In this document: in pieces, positions 12,999 to 24,617 of the stretch | How the letters are laid out: each line of letters begins with the position of its first letter | Position numbering within the stretch: the stretch's first letter is position 1 | Assembly: GCF_025118155.1 (NCBI RefSeq) | Contig: NW_026251415.1 | Location: 124,001-188,000, forward strand | Reading direction: 5' to 3' | Source: Cokeromyces recurvatus | Taxonomy: Eukaryota > Mucoromycota > Mucoromycetes > Mucorales > Mucoraceae | DNA: 64,000 nt | Position numbers and translations under genes: made by a program | Notes under the pieces: generated by a model | What the model was told of the DNA's origin: nothing | The model's input: only the letters and a program-made list of their open reading frames with translations | Database searches by the model: none

Positions 12999-14165
12999 CT
13001 CATGACACTATTATAAAAAATGGAGAAAAACATCTGGAATGAACTGTCTTAAATACTGGCTAAAATATCAAGAAACGGATGCTTTACTACAACAATTAAT
13101 AAACCAATGACGAAGGGAAATGTGACGACAGTTTTGTGAAAAAATGGCTAACGGTGAGTATACTAAAGCAATTACACGACTCAGTAGAATCCGAAAAAAT
13201 CGATCCATCAAGCCTATATTTTCACCAGATCCTGGTATTAATCGTGCCCAAGCTGATGTTATGGCTGATCATATAGAGGATATTTTTGCGTGACTACTTC
13301 TTTCTGTAATATCTTCACCCATTCCAAATACTGATAATAACTTGTTTCCGACTAATGATCCTCCTTTTAACCTGGATCTGCATCCTTTTTCGTGTGAACA
13401 AATGACTGATACCTTGCAGCAATTACCTTGAAAAAAAAAAGCTCTTGGTGCTGATGGCATACAGACGGAAATGCTATTACACTTAGCTCCTGTTATTGTT
13501 CCTTAGCTTTTGCATTTGTTTCTTATGTGCCGGTAATGATCTTGTATACCTTTATCATGGCGAATAGTACAGGTGGTACCGATTCATAAGAAAGGCTTTA
13601 AAAGTGATCCAGGTAATTAGCTTGACTTCTATTTTTCGTAAATTGTTCGAAAAATGTCTATATCCTAGTCTGTTAGCTCAAAGTCCTATTCTCAATATTG
13701 CTCAGGTTGGATTCCGTGAATCTCGTAGCTTCTCTTGATCAAATTCAATGTCATATTGAAATTTGTTCTATTCTCTGATGTAAACATAAACGCTTTCATA
13801 CACTGGCCTTTCTGGATATCCAATCAGCATATAATACTGTTAATCGATCATATATTTGGAGAGTACTGCAATCCCACCTCTGTCCTGCCTTACTTGGCGT
13901 TCTCACAAATCTTTTTGATCGGGTACAAATTGAAGTTATATTTGATAATTGTGTTTCTCATCATTTTTCAAAACTGGGGCTGTCATCATGTTTTTGAATG
14001 TTTACACATTCACAAACACTTGTATTTCCCTCTCACAATTGATGACCCAATATCGTCCCTTTTCAGTATGCTTCCACGGCGTAAACCCCGTCGTAACTCT
14101 GATTGTCTTAGCTGGTTTATTCTCTGGCCTACCCTTTGCACCATTCTACATGAATTAGAAGAATC
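12990..14165 (+). pseudogene. Degenerate LINE-type (non-LTR) reverse transcriptase
   Basis: Reading across frames on the plus strand gives blocks of a non-LTR retrotransposon ORF2. A pre-RT linker (MANGEYTKAITRLSRIRKN, from 13144) comes first. Next are the RT0/RT1 motif ALGADGIQTEMLLHL (about 13440), WRIVQVVPIHKKGFKSDPG (about 13557-13617), a QVGFRESRS block (about 13705) and AFLDIQSAYNTVNRSYIWRVL (about 13800-13870; split here: the key Ala-Phe-x-Asp of motif A is present). The region has several stops and frameshifts, and the YxDD catalytic motif and 3' end are missing. Upstream (about 12990-13140) the same frame style continues with a Trp-Arg-Gln-Phe-Cys-Glu-Lys segment. It is an inactive, 5'- and 3'-truncated copy. 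Confidence 0.82.
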
Positions 14166-14511
14166 CTTATTCTTATAATGCCTTTATAGCTGGCTGGGTC
14201 AATATAGAACATTTCATTGCTACATGCTCACTGCGAGAAAAAATTTAAAAAAATTAAAAAAAAAAAAATACACGGAAATAAAATAGAATTTAATCGTATT
14301 GATTTGAATACTGAAAACATTAAATTAGACTGGATAAATTTATATACATGTGTATACTTTAACGTAAAATATTATTACAACAAAATGAAGGATAAACAGC
14401 TTTACAAATACATAAAAGACACTTCTTAAAAGATAACAGTACTGTTTAAAATTTTTATTAATTTTTTTTATCAGACCCATTATATAAGTTGGAAGTATTA
14501 AAATGTAGATA

Positions 14512-14553
<42 letters not shown>

Positions 14554-14642
14554 TTCAATTCAACATAACACATTAAAGCATAAAAAAGGATAATTTATTT
14601 TATAAAGTTAGACTAAAAAAAATGGTATAGTATACAAAATGA

Positions 14643-15708
14643 TTAATAACCTATACTACTAATGATACCGTAGCTAAGACAAATTGTAATAACAGCAGCA
14701 ACAAGGGATGAGGGAATGCCAATTAATATAAAATCTTTAATTTTTAAATAAGGTTTTCCTGTAGGATCTTCAAGCATAATAGCATTCATATTAGGGAAAC
14801 TAAAAGAGGAACAATAAATTAATAATACGTTACTTTGCAAAAAAAGAAAGAAAGAAAGAAACAAAAACCGGCTTTCAATAACTTACCCAGATACGGGAAG
14901 GCCCATTGCAACAGAACAGACTAGACCCGTAGTCATAACCATTAAATTAGGACGTGGAACAGGAAGATGCTGACCAACCTCGCTAACAATAGGTAAAATA
15001 ATCAAGGCTGCAACTGTATGGCTGACAAAAGTAGAAAACACCAAGACTAGCATACCAAAAATAAATGTAATAGAAAGAGCAGAAAGATTATTAACATTGC
15101 CAGCAATCTGATGACCAATTACATCCAAAAGACCTGAGCTATTAACTGCATACCCTAAAGCCATTCCACCTTGCGCAAGAATAATAACAGACCATAAAAA
15201 GTTATTTAAATCATTTTTGTTGAGCATTTTGGTTCCAAATAATAAAACAAATGGAATAGCACCAATTACACCATTATCTCCCCAAAAGTCATTCAAAGCA
15301 GATTCTGCACACCAAAGAGCAATAGTAGCTAAACTAACTAGACAAACCCAAATCTGTGATAAAGAAGGTCGGGAAAAATGTTGAGATTTGATAACATTTA
15401 AATAAGGCGTATCAAAATCAGGACGAAAATAAAGAAGCAAAAGTATCCAAGTTGTTAAAATAGTAATAAAACCACATGGAATTGCACCTACAAACCAAAT
15501 ACCCCAACTAGGGCTTGGGTTCATTAAATTAATTGTAATAATATTTTGAGGTGATGAGATTGGAGATAAAAGTCCACCAATACAACTTGCAAGAGCAATT
15601 CCCATAATTAAACAGGGCGCAACTTTAGAATTAGGCTTTAAGGTCCTTAGAATAGGCTATCGTAAAAATAAATACATAAATTATACAATGCTTTAATATA
15701 AATCAAGA

Positions 15709-15750
<42 letters not shown>

Positions 15751-17673
15751 CCTCTGCTAAAGAAAAACATAAAACTGGAGTAGCCACATTGCTAATCCAC
15801 ATACATAAAAAAGCGGCTAGATACATATTAACTAAAATAACCCATCGAGGCTTAGAGCCAGCTTTGCTCAAAACAGTAGCAGCAAATGCTTTGGCAATAC
15901 CATGTTTACTGAGCGCAGCAGCGATAGCAAAACCACCAATTAAAATCATAATAGTGTCATTAAACATTTGTGAAAAGACAAGTTTTGCTGCGCTTGAAGC
16001 GCTTATAGTACTACCGCTAGAATCTCGGATAATTTTCATAGGTACAATCATCAATGGAATTAAAAATGCTGTAGCAAATAATGGTATACACTAAAATTAG
16101 AAAAAATATTACTTTTTGAATATTTATTCTATTCTTGCACATATATATATATATATATATATATATCATTACCTCAGAAGCCCACATGAGAGCAGCAAAT
16201 ATCAGAAGCGCTAAACATTTACTTGCTTCATAATGTCCCATAGTATCAATGCACATCAATACAATGTATGAAGTAATACTAATTAGAAAACCTATGATGT
16301 TTGATATTGTTTGGCGATTGATGAAAATATGAATTATGGGAATAAGAACTCTTCGTTGAGGTACTGTTGCATGTGCATCCAAGGTCTGTCTTTCTTTGCC
16401 AACCAAATCCTTCCATACAGTAGTTCGCTCAAACTGAATGTGATCGCGCATATGCATTTTAAGTTCTACTTCGGCATTATGCTTATTTCCTACAGTGAAT
16501 ATTGCAGCGTACATACTTAAAATATGCTCTAATCTTTGTTCAAATTGAGCAGAATTATCTTCACTAAATGCTTCTACATTGTTAACTATTTTTGTAAGGT
16601 AGCTTTCCCTTAGATTGTAACCCGTTACTTTATCCCATTTTTTGAGGATTTTATCAAAAGCAGTTCTGTTGATATTAGCATATGATTTGAGTTCTGTTAA
16701 AGCAATATACGTAGCAGCGCATCGAACTCGAAAGTTATAGAATTGATTAAACTCATTCACATTATCAGGTTGATAAAGAGATATATGTGAATTTTTTCTA
16801 CGACGAAATCCCATAGATTGCATAATACGAGTGGGAGGCGTATTAATAATGTCTTCAGTATAACTAGACATACCACCATGCTCACTAAGACTTTTTTCGA
16901 TCCTTGAGCCACGACGAGAACGAAGAGTAGTGGAATTAATCGTATTTGACCGTAAAGGAGCATGTGCAGCTGAGAATCTCCCTACTAAAGGAGATAGAGA
17001 AAAAGCTCTTTTATTGATCGTATTATTTTGGTTGTTATCTTCGATACTACTTGACATAACGCTAGAATGCTTATGTATAGTTTTTGGTGTATTATATTTG
17101 GCTTCAGCGTTTTTACTACTATATAATGGGCCTGAGGACATATCTTCATCTGCTTCTGCTTCTAAATCAGATGTAGGCGCAAAAAAGGTGTTAACATGTA
17201 AATCTTTTGTCCCACTTTCTGATGATGATTTTTTCCTTTTATTATGTTCAGAATTAAGACGTTCTAATGCGGTTTGAGTTGAAATACTTTCTAATAAAGG
17301 CTGCCGAGTTTCATCTGGCAAAGGAATATTAAATGTATGAAATTCAACCTCGAGCTCATCTGCATCATCAAAAAAATCTTTTTTCTTAGCTACAAAAAAC
17401 TTGCTAACTTTTTGTAGTTGAATATCAAGCTCATTTAAAAAATATTCATTATCCATATTAACATATATTCCGTTATCTTCGTCAGTGGCTGCACCTTCTT
17501 CATCAAATTTAAAGTTCCTCTTTTCGTGAAAACCTTCTTCAATCTTTTGTAGGTGGCTTCTTGCATCAAAGTTTTGTTGATCGATTCTCTTTTGCTCAGT
17601 TTGATAAACAATTTTTTTAAGTCGGTCATAGCTTGAAATAATAATAATAATAATAATAAAAAAGAAATAATTA

Positions 17674-17714
<41 letters not shown>

Positions 17715-17809
17715 AATATGAAAATTGCATTATTCTATTTCTTTTACTCAACATATTTATCCAACCATTCCGGTACAGCGTTTAGTATAAGCGAATGTGC
17801 AAACTTCAT
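14643..17809 (-). CDS. SPX-SLC13 low-affinity phosphate transporter (Pho87/Pho90/Pho91-like)
   Basis: This membrane protein imports phosphate, with an SPX domain that senses inositol pyrophosphates. Exons (minus strand, 5' to 3') are 17748-17809, 16173-17631, 15752-16090, 14887-15656 and 14643-14799. The phases close to 928 aa, close to the usual size for yeast Pho87/Pho90. The start is fixed by the canonical SPX N-terminus MKFAHSLILNAVPEWLDKYV in a 62-nt first exon, joined to DYDRLKKIVY. A basic, Ser-rich linker follows, then DASS/SLC13 membrane segments: ALMWASECIPLF, the IGGFAIAAAL helix, SNVATPV, a long membrane block, and the conserved PVSGFPNMNA. Introns 2 and 3 contain TA and poly(T) runs. 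The substrate is inferred from the SPX fusion; plain SLC13 proteins carry dicarboxylates. Confidence 0.93.
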
Positions 17810-17968
17810 TCTATTCAATTTCGTTCAGTCAAAGGAAATATGAATGCTATGCGTATGAAAAATAATAACAAAAAGAAAAAAAAAGTTTACTTTGTAGGCT
17901 TATTTAATTCTTTTAAAGGAGCTTTTTTTTTCATTTTGTAATAAAAATTGAAACTTATCCAAACTTTA

Positions 17969-17999
<31 letters not shown>

Positions 18000-18045
18000 G
18001 ATTTTGCCGTTTATTTCATGCTAGTAGTTTTTAAACATGATATGA

Positions 18046-19015
18046 TTATTGCATTTGACAAGCATTTGACATAGAAGACCAAACATCTTTGATACTTTCT
18101 TTGATAAAATTGGATTTCTGTTCTTCGTTAGGAATTGTCAATATTTGTCTTAACCATTTACACGTGAAGCGTTTTCCATTATTTCTGGCCTCACACATAC
18201 TAACAGCATGACATAATTCTCGAATATGTCTCTGAGTATAACTACTTGACCTAACATTTAGGGTAGAAGTAAAAATGACAGATGGTTGAAATGACTTTGA
18301 AAGCTTATATATTCTTCTAATTTCTGAAACAAATCCATCTAAATGTATAGTTTATTATTATATATCAAATTATAGATCACTCTTCTTTTACTAACCTTGA
18401 CTTTCTATGACAGCATCAATATTATCCTCTAAATCATCCCTTAAATCTTCATCAACATGCGTAAATACAATTATAACAAAATTCCAGAAATCTTTACCAA
18501 GCAATTGATGAAATAAAATAAGCATATTTTGTGTATATGCATCAAGTCTATATTTGATAGATGGTGGTGTACTTATTAGATTTTTATTTATTTATGTATT
18601 TGTAAATATATAAATTACCTAATATCATTTATATTAAAAACTAAAAAAAAAGCACTTACACCATGTTGTAAAGATTTAAAATATTTTGTCATTTCATGAA
18701 TTACTTGACGATCTTGAACATTCGAATCCACTAATCCTGGAGTATCAATTAAGTGACAGTATTTTAAAGAAGGTGCAAATTTCCATTCTTTTGTAATTCC
18801 ATTTATACTTTTTGTAGTAGCCTATACATTGTTTATTTTTATTTAAAAGGGATATATTTATATTTTCTTTATTACTATAATTTTACATTAGTTCCATCAC
18901 CAGTTTCAAAAGTATATTCACCAGTAATCGCATTCAATAAACTAGACTTGCCAGTTCCGACACTACCTAATGCAGATACAACAAATGTGTTTCTTTCCTC
19001 CCCTACTTGTAACAT
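18046..19015 (-). CDS. AIG1/IMAP-type GTPase
   Basis: A small GTP-binding protein of the AIG1 (IMAP/GIMAP-like) family of TRAFAC GTPases. Exons are 18887-19015, 18619-18821, 18396-18571 and 18046-18338, with phases closing to 266 aa. G1/P-loop is GSVGTGKSSLLNAITG (about residue 17). The Thr of G2 lies in ATTKSI; G3 is LIDTPGL; G4 is the VFTHVD block after GKDFWN, which is typical of AIG1 domains. The intron-exon border before exon 3 follows the conserved text HGVSAFFLVFNINDI, which argues against an earlier alternative donor at 18658. The start ATG gives only a short leader before the P-loop. No membrane anchor is evident at the C-terminus. The cellular role in fungi is unknown. It follows the phosphate transporter 3'-5' on the same strand at 236 bp. 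Confidence 0.85.
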
Positions 19016-19228
19016 TTATATTGCTTTTATTCATATTAATGCACAATGAGCTTTTGATTAAACAACTATTTTTATTTTACCTTTGAACTAAGTAATTAAA
19101 TTTGTTATTCAAGTGGTGGTAGTAATATACATTTTAATGTTGTACAAATGTACTTCTGTTGCTTCTATGTTAACAAATATAGAAAGCTAACGTATACAGT
19201 GACAGATAGTGTAGTTTAAATTTTCAGA

Positions 19229-19230
<2 letters not shown>

Positions 19231-19269
<39 letters not shown>
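19231..19269. repeat. (GT)n microsatellite with G run
   Basis: About 17 uninterrupted GT units followed by GCGTGGGGGGG. It sits at the 3' edge of the transposase relic that starts just downstream. Confidence 0.95.
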
Positions 19270-19299
19270 GGGGGGTTTTTTTTATATGATTATTTTTGA

Positions 19300-19815
19300 A
19301 ATATTTGAATAGATTCATTCTTTAAACACTTTTCAAATGTATCTGAAGAGTGCTGAACAAATGCTTTGAGATGACTAAAAGGAACAGAGTTGTAAGCCTC
19401 CGTTATTCTCGTGATTAAATCACTCGTGTCGTTGAATGTGCTTCACTTAAGCTTGAATTGGTGGAAGTCTTTCTTTTACGACTAACATTATCAATTTTTA
19501 TTTTTTTCGATACTTGGGGGTTCCTGAGCTCCATCGCTACGACGAATTTAGCGCTAATTGCTCCTAAGATAATGTGTGATATTGCTCTGGTAGAATGTAT
19601 AGTAATTTTAATTGGTGCACTCTTTTCTGACTAACCTCTGGGTGGTCTCAAGTTGATGTCAAATCCTGATTTGTTTATTAAAACACAGTTCCCAAGAAAG
19701 CTCACATCCCTTTTACTCCCTTATATCAACCCACGCCTTTTCGATTCGCGAATCTTAATTCATTGTTTCTCGCTACAAGATGACAAGCTATTCTTTTGAA
19801 TGAGAAACTGCATTC

Positions 19816-19872
<57 letters not shown>

Positions 19873-20170
19873 CAAGAAAACTTGAACACTAAAATTCTTT
19901 AAAGTGAAATTTTCGAATTTCCCAATAAAAGACGCAACTGCATCATTCACTCAAGCTTGAAGATGTCCATCATAAAAGTCGATCCAATGAATTTTGTGCT
20001 CTTCTTCAAGTTGACCTGTCTTCCTGTTCGCTTTGTTTGCTTGCCTTTCAAATATGTTTCAGTCTTTATCAATCTTTGTCTACTTTTGTGCTGTCCGTTC
20101 GGCGATTCCACTAGCTAGTCTTCTAGACTTCACAGCACTATATAAAGCTTCTTTTTGTGTATTGTAACTG
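19300..20170 (-). pseudogene. Decayed DDE_3 (Tc1/IS630-like) transposase with internal deletion
   Basis: The minus strand can be read in shifted frames as a transposase. From about 20170 down come an N-terminal part (GQLEEEHKIHWIDFYD), a helix-turn-helix-like region cut by a 54-nt poly(T) tract (19819-19872), then the catalytic-core text SGFDINLRPPRG with stop in place of the next Trp, and ISHTILGAISAKFVVAMELR. Reading then jumps directly to the C-terminal tail (DLITRITEAYNSVPFSHLKA, about 19330-19410). The middle of the catalytic domain, with the second Asp, the NAPIH-type motif and the LPPYSP...NPIE block, is missing. Stops and frameshifts confirm it is dead. The tail resembles that of the fragment at 51147-51389. 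Confidence 0.7.
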
Positions 20171-21581
20171 TTAAGGTTTACAAGTAAAATAAAATAAAAT
20201 AAAAAAGATAAAAAGTAAGTTGAGACTTGTTGTTAGTTTTATTGAGATAAATGTTCATTTACAAATAAAGGTAAATAATGTGAGAGAATTTATATCTTTT
20301 GTGAACAAGGATGAAGATAAAAATATAACAAATCGTAATTGATAATATAATATAACGATAGAAAAAAGAACAATAATTTAATTATTATAACATTAAGAAT
20401 CATTATAGAAATATATCCATGTCTTTTGTTTCTATATATTTATTTTTATAACTAATACATGTACTTTGAGTGAAATCAATTATTACGTGTACTAGCATTA
20501 TTCTTAGTTTATCCTCAGTATGATTTATATTCAACAGTACAATGATAGAAGAAGATATATTTTTAAATGTAGAACTTTTCTTAATTATTTTTTTTTTCTA
20601 TACAAGTGCACTATATGTTCTATTATGACTATTTCATCTTATTGAATTAAGTTACAAATCTTACAACCAGGACAGTCTACACAACTGCTTGTATTTATAC
20701 TAATGGATCCTGAATCAAAGAAATTAAAAATAGCTGTCAAAAGAACACAAGTCGTGAAACAGTGTTAGTATTCAGATATACATTGTGTTGATTCAAGCTA
20801 CTGATTTATATGAATTATCTATTGCATGTTATAATGATTTTCTTTATCAACGTTATAAAAATAAAATATTTATAACTGACGCGATATCTTAAGTCTTTTA
20901 TTATATGCCCAGGCTTATAGTTTATCCTGTGTTATGTAATTTATCTTTTATGATACTACTTATGCTTATAGCCAGAGTTTTTTTCATTCATAGATATAGA
21001 TCATAAGTATTTTTCTGCTATAGTATCATGAAACAGTTAGACTTGTTTTTTTTTTCTCTGGATATTACTTTCGATATTGCGTCTAGAAGTCTAGCGAGGA
21101 AGGTCCTCTATAGTAGAACTGAATATATTCTTACATAATGATTCAAAAGCAGGGCTTACTAGATAATTGTCTATAAAGTTAAAAAAAAAACTATGGTTTA
21201 AATACTATTCATAGTATTCGAAAGGAATATATATAGCTACAACTACAGCTATTCATCATTGTACACTGTATATAATAGGAAAACATCTACAATAAAATTA
21301 AATCTAATAATTCTCGCTTGTTTTCTGGAATAATATTATTGAAGCATGAACTCAATTAAATTGTTTCTTTTTTTTTTTTTGTCAAAAATTAAAACAAAGT
21401 ATTTCTTTAAAGAGGAATAATAGTATGTACTGTATATAAAAAAGGTCTATAAAAGAAAGAAAGAAAAAAAGTCAAATATGTATTTTTTTTTATATATATA
21501 AACCATGGCTTATAGTTATATATTGTATATACAGTGTCATATAAATATATATAAATATATAAATACATATATTATTGCATA
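20171..21581. other. Intergenic stretch 3' of SEC11 with a dispersed repeat
   Basis: AT-rich DNA without a gene I can support. It contains copy 2 of the dispersed repeat shared with 51683-51824 (20674-20811, listed separately), a T run near 21363-21380 and TA-rich sequence close to the SEC11 stop. Confidence 0.45.
20674..20811 (-). repeat. Dispersed repeat, copy 2 (LTR-like; other copy 51683-51824)
   Basis: The reverse complement of this segment aligns with 51683-51824 over about 135 bp, sharing TTGAATCAACA, TGAATACTAACA, TTTCTTTGATTCAGGAT and CATTAGTATAAATACTAGCA-type blocks, with roughly 80 percent identity by eye. The TATAAATAC block looks like a promoter TATA box, as in solo LTRs. Terminal TG...CA ends could not be defined. 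Confidence 0.6.
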
Positions 21582-22412
21582 TTATTCTCTATGAATAAGC
21601 ACATATAAACCAAGTACACCTAATAGGGCAAATTTCATCCAAGGATAATCATTCATTAAAATAGTTACTATACCGACATAGGGTAAAAATCTATGCATTG
21701 TATATATAAAAACAATTAAGGCTGTAAACAGTATGATTGTAATGTACTTCTTACCCTTTAACTTTGCCAACAATATGTTCTTTATGAATCCACATTTGTC
21801 CTCTATTATATAAAACACGATCATCTGTAGGATTGTTGTCTCCTTTTGTTAAGATGTATTCTTTCTTTATGTTTGTACTATATCAATAAAATTAAAAAGT
21901 AAATATCGTTTATCATACACATATATTTATATGTATATATTTTGATAATTATTTACTCCTCATGAATCTTGACTACTCTGTGTACAATAGGAATTGGTTT
22001 GCCTGGCAATTTGAAAACACAAATATCATTTATTTGTATAGGCTCTTGTTTAGGTAAAGAAAGGAATAATAAGTCGCCACGATGAAAAGCAGGTTCCATA
22101 CTTCCACTATATAATATAACTGAAAGAGTAAGAGAGAGAGAGAGAGAGAGAAAGACAACAAAAAATGATTCAAATAAAAGGATATATTACCTTAAAACAA
22201 CTACAATAGGGCTTTCAGTGTTAGTGACAATGGATAGAGCTTTCCAAATCATAAGTGCAGATGCAGCAATGCTCATGATGTTTAAAATTTGTAATGCGAC
22301 CTTTTATAAATAAAAACGCGTTTAGATAATTCAAGAAAAAAAAGTAGATATATAAAATACAAAGCAATAAATTTACCTGTCGCATGTTCATTCTACGTAA
22401 TTCAGCAAACAT
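21582..22412 (-). CDS. SEC11: Signal peptidase complex catalytic subunit SEC11
   Basis: This is the catalytic subunit that cleaves signal peptides in the ER membrane. Exons are 22377-22412, 22191-22300, 21957-22106, 21755-21877 and 21582-21690, giving 175 aa, the normal size for Sec11. The protein starts [19 protein letters not shown]; the 36-nt first exon encodes the cytosolic N-terminus. One transmembrane helix ([18 protein letters not shown]) precedes the catalytic serine in [14 protein letters not shown]. The catalytic His lies in [10 protein letters not shown] and the Asp region is [11 protein letters not shown]. The C-terminus ([20 protein letters not shown]) matches eukaryotic Sec11. 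Junctions are all GT-AG and in phase. The second intron holds an AG-rich microsatellite. Confidence 0.96.
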
Positions 22413-22798
22413 TATACCAGATTCCAAAGGGATTAAAAAGAGAAAGAGAATGAAAAAAAAAAAAAAAAAAAAAAAAGTAAAGTGGATTATTGTTTTTTTA
22501 AAGTCCACCACTTCCCCTTTATTATTTTGTTTTTTACATGCACACATGTGTTTTTTTCAAGTATTTTTTGATAAATACATATTCCATTATGACATGCATT
22601 CTTTTAAATACATATACAAATATTCATATTTTACAATAACTTGAAATATGAAGCATGTCATGATACTATTTTTCATTGGTTCTTATTATTATGAATAAGT
22701 TCAAAAAGAAAAGAAAAGCAAAACAAGCAATAATATCATAGTAATCTAGTATCTATAATTTTATATATCTATTTCACAAGTATATTATCAAATGCTTA
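22413..22798. other. SEC11 upstream region / 3' flank of the SEC14-domain gene
   Basis: 386 bp without a gene. It has an A-rich tract (22454-22476) immediately upstream of the SEC11 start, probably promoter or leader DNA. The two ORFs crossing it on opposite strands are products of this tract. Confidence 0.5.
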
Positions 22799-23457
22799 TT
22801 ATACCCATTCAGTAATATCTTCTTTGCCCCAGGTACGAGTATTATAATTAACAATAAGCCTATCATTTTCATCTGTATAGATGAGTTTCTTTACATGATA
22901 GATAGTCTCACCGCGCATCATTTTTTCTGCTTTTACTCGAGTAATACGATAGCTTTGAGCGAGTTTCAAGCGATCTAATGCATCTTGATCACCTCCAAAT
23001 TCACGTATATTAGCCCATGATTTAGTTTTACTCTCATAATCTGCTACTGCATCCCAATAAGCTTTTACGCATGCTTCATTTAAAGGTGGTGAAAGACAAC
23101 CAGCTTGAGGACTTCTATCTGCTTGAATATCATCTACTGCAGGTCTATTCGCATCGCCTGTAATAATAATAGGTAAAGAGCCTTCATCTATATAATTTTC
23201 TAATTCCGTTACATTTTTTGTAAATACAATTTTACTAGCTACAACTGGATCTAATATAGGCGTAATCAAATTCCAAACTAGACAGAAAACAAAAAAAGAT
23301 AAAAAAATAAATAAATAATATACCATTTTAAATGATTTCATCTTACTTACTTTTAGTAAAGACCCAAGGTGCTTTATGTACACAGGCAAGACCTAAAGTT
23401 TCTGGGTAATAAGCTTGGAAACAACTTACTAAGAATTTAACTACTTCAAAGTCCTAT

Positions 23458-23491
<34 letters not shown>

Positions 23492-24415
23492 GGGGAGATT
23501 TGAGTTAATATGCTCCCCCAAGTTTTGTTGCATGTATAAATTACCATATTGGCTAATGTAAAATTATCAAGATTGAATATAATGCAAACACCTTCCATTG
23601 GATAATCACAAACAAGACGTGCTGTTTCCATAATATATACAGTTAAAATCTTCATTACTTCTAAAGGCTGATTGTCTTTATGGTGTACTTGCACGTTGAC
23701 AAAACTAAAAAGGATGAGAACAAAAAAAAAAAAAATTATTACCTAATACAATAGACACAATAAGGGGTATAATTAAACAATAATAATAGTAGTAATAACA
23801 TAATACTTACCAGACACCACGACCCTTTCTGTCGGGACCACCTAAAGTTACCATTTTACGTTTTAATAGTTCTTTAAAAGAAATACCTAAACCCTTTTTT
23901 GATTTTTCCAATTCTTGAATCAGGCCCGTTTCACCTAAAGAAACCATTTCATTTATTCTCATTTCTAACCTCCAACGTAATGTGTTTGTTAGCATATTAA
24001 AAGCAGCCTCAAAATCCCATTTACGAGCACGAAGGAAACGTAAAAGAGTAGCGTCTGGATTATTTGTAGTAACCATTCCCCAAAAGGCTTCACGTAATAA
24101 TGAACCTGGGATCATAGGCAATGCCTTCTCTAAGGGCAAGCTTGACCAACGAGGATCAATAGTTGTACCTAAAAAGTAGTCTTTAACTGGCTCTTCCTTT
24201 TTGGAGCCAAAACCCAGGAAACCACCTGTCTTTTTAACGGGCTCTGCTGAATTAGCTTGAGGTCGTACTATTTCTTCTCCTGGCTGTTCAAATAAAGCAA
24301 GAAGACGTAACCACATATCTTTAAGCATCTGTGTTTGTGGCTCTGTTAAAGATCCAGAATAACCTTCTTTACGATTCTCAAGGTTCAAGCTTCTAGGAAA
24401 TATAAGTGTTGACAT
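22799..24415 (-). CDS. SEC14 / CRAL-TRIO domain lipid-transfer protein (Csr1-like)
   Basis: A cytosolic phosphatidylinositol-transfer-type protein that would move lipids between membranes. Exons are 23811-24415, 23545-23704, 23351-23453 and 22799-23277, giving 448 aa. Residues about 1-115 are a Pro/Lys-rich N-terminal region. The CRAL-TRIO N-terminal helices contain DATLLRFLRARKWDFEAAF and TLRWRLEM. The lipid-binding SEC14 domain follows (CFVNVQVHHK, YPMEGVCIIFNLDNF, FLVSCFQAYYPETLGLACV, APWVF, WNLITPILDP, KIVFTKN, LPIIITGD), then a 100-residue C-terminal extension of the kind seen in fungal Csr1-type members. Start is the first ATG of the long open exon. The bound lipid cannot be told from sequence. 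Confidence 0.9.
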
Positions 24416-24617
24416 ATTTTGTATTCTCCTTTTTTTATAATAATAAGAAAAATAAATAAAATAAAATAAAGCAAAGATAAAATAAAATAAATAAAATAAA
24501 TAAAATAAAATAAAATAAAATAAATAAAAATGCCTTTTTCATTTATTTCTGTTTCACTGAGTTTATGTAAAGATAAAAATCAAAATAATTAAATTTTATT
24601 GGCTAAATTTGACGTTT

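Noticed and set aside
14217..14429. 70-aa plus-strand ORF after the LINE relic
   Set aside because: Lys/Asn/Tyr composition of AT-rich DNA; does not continue the reverse transcriptase.
18577..18660. Alternative donor GTAAGT at 18659 in the AIG1-type gene
   Set aside because: Reading through gives the conserved HGVSAFFLVFNINDI block and correct phase to the next exon; splicing there breaks the frame.
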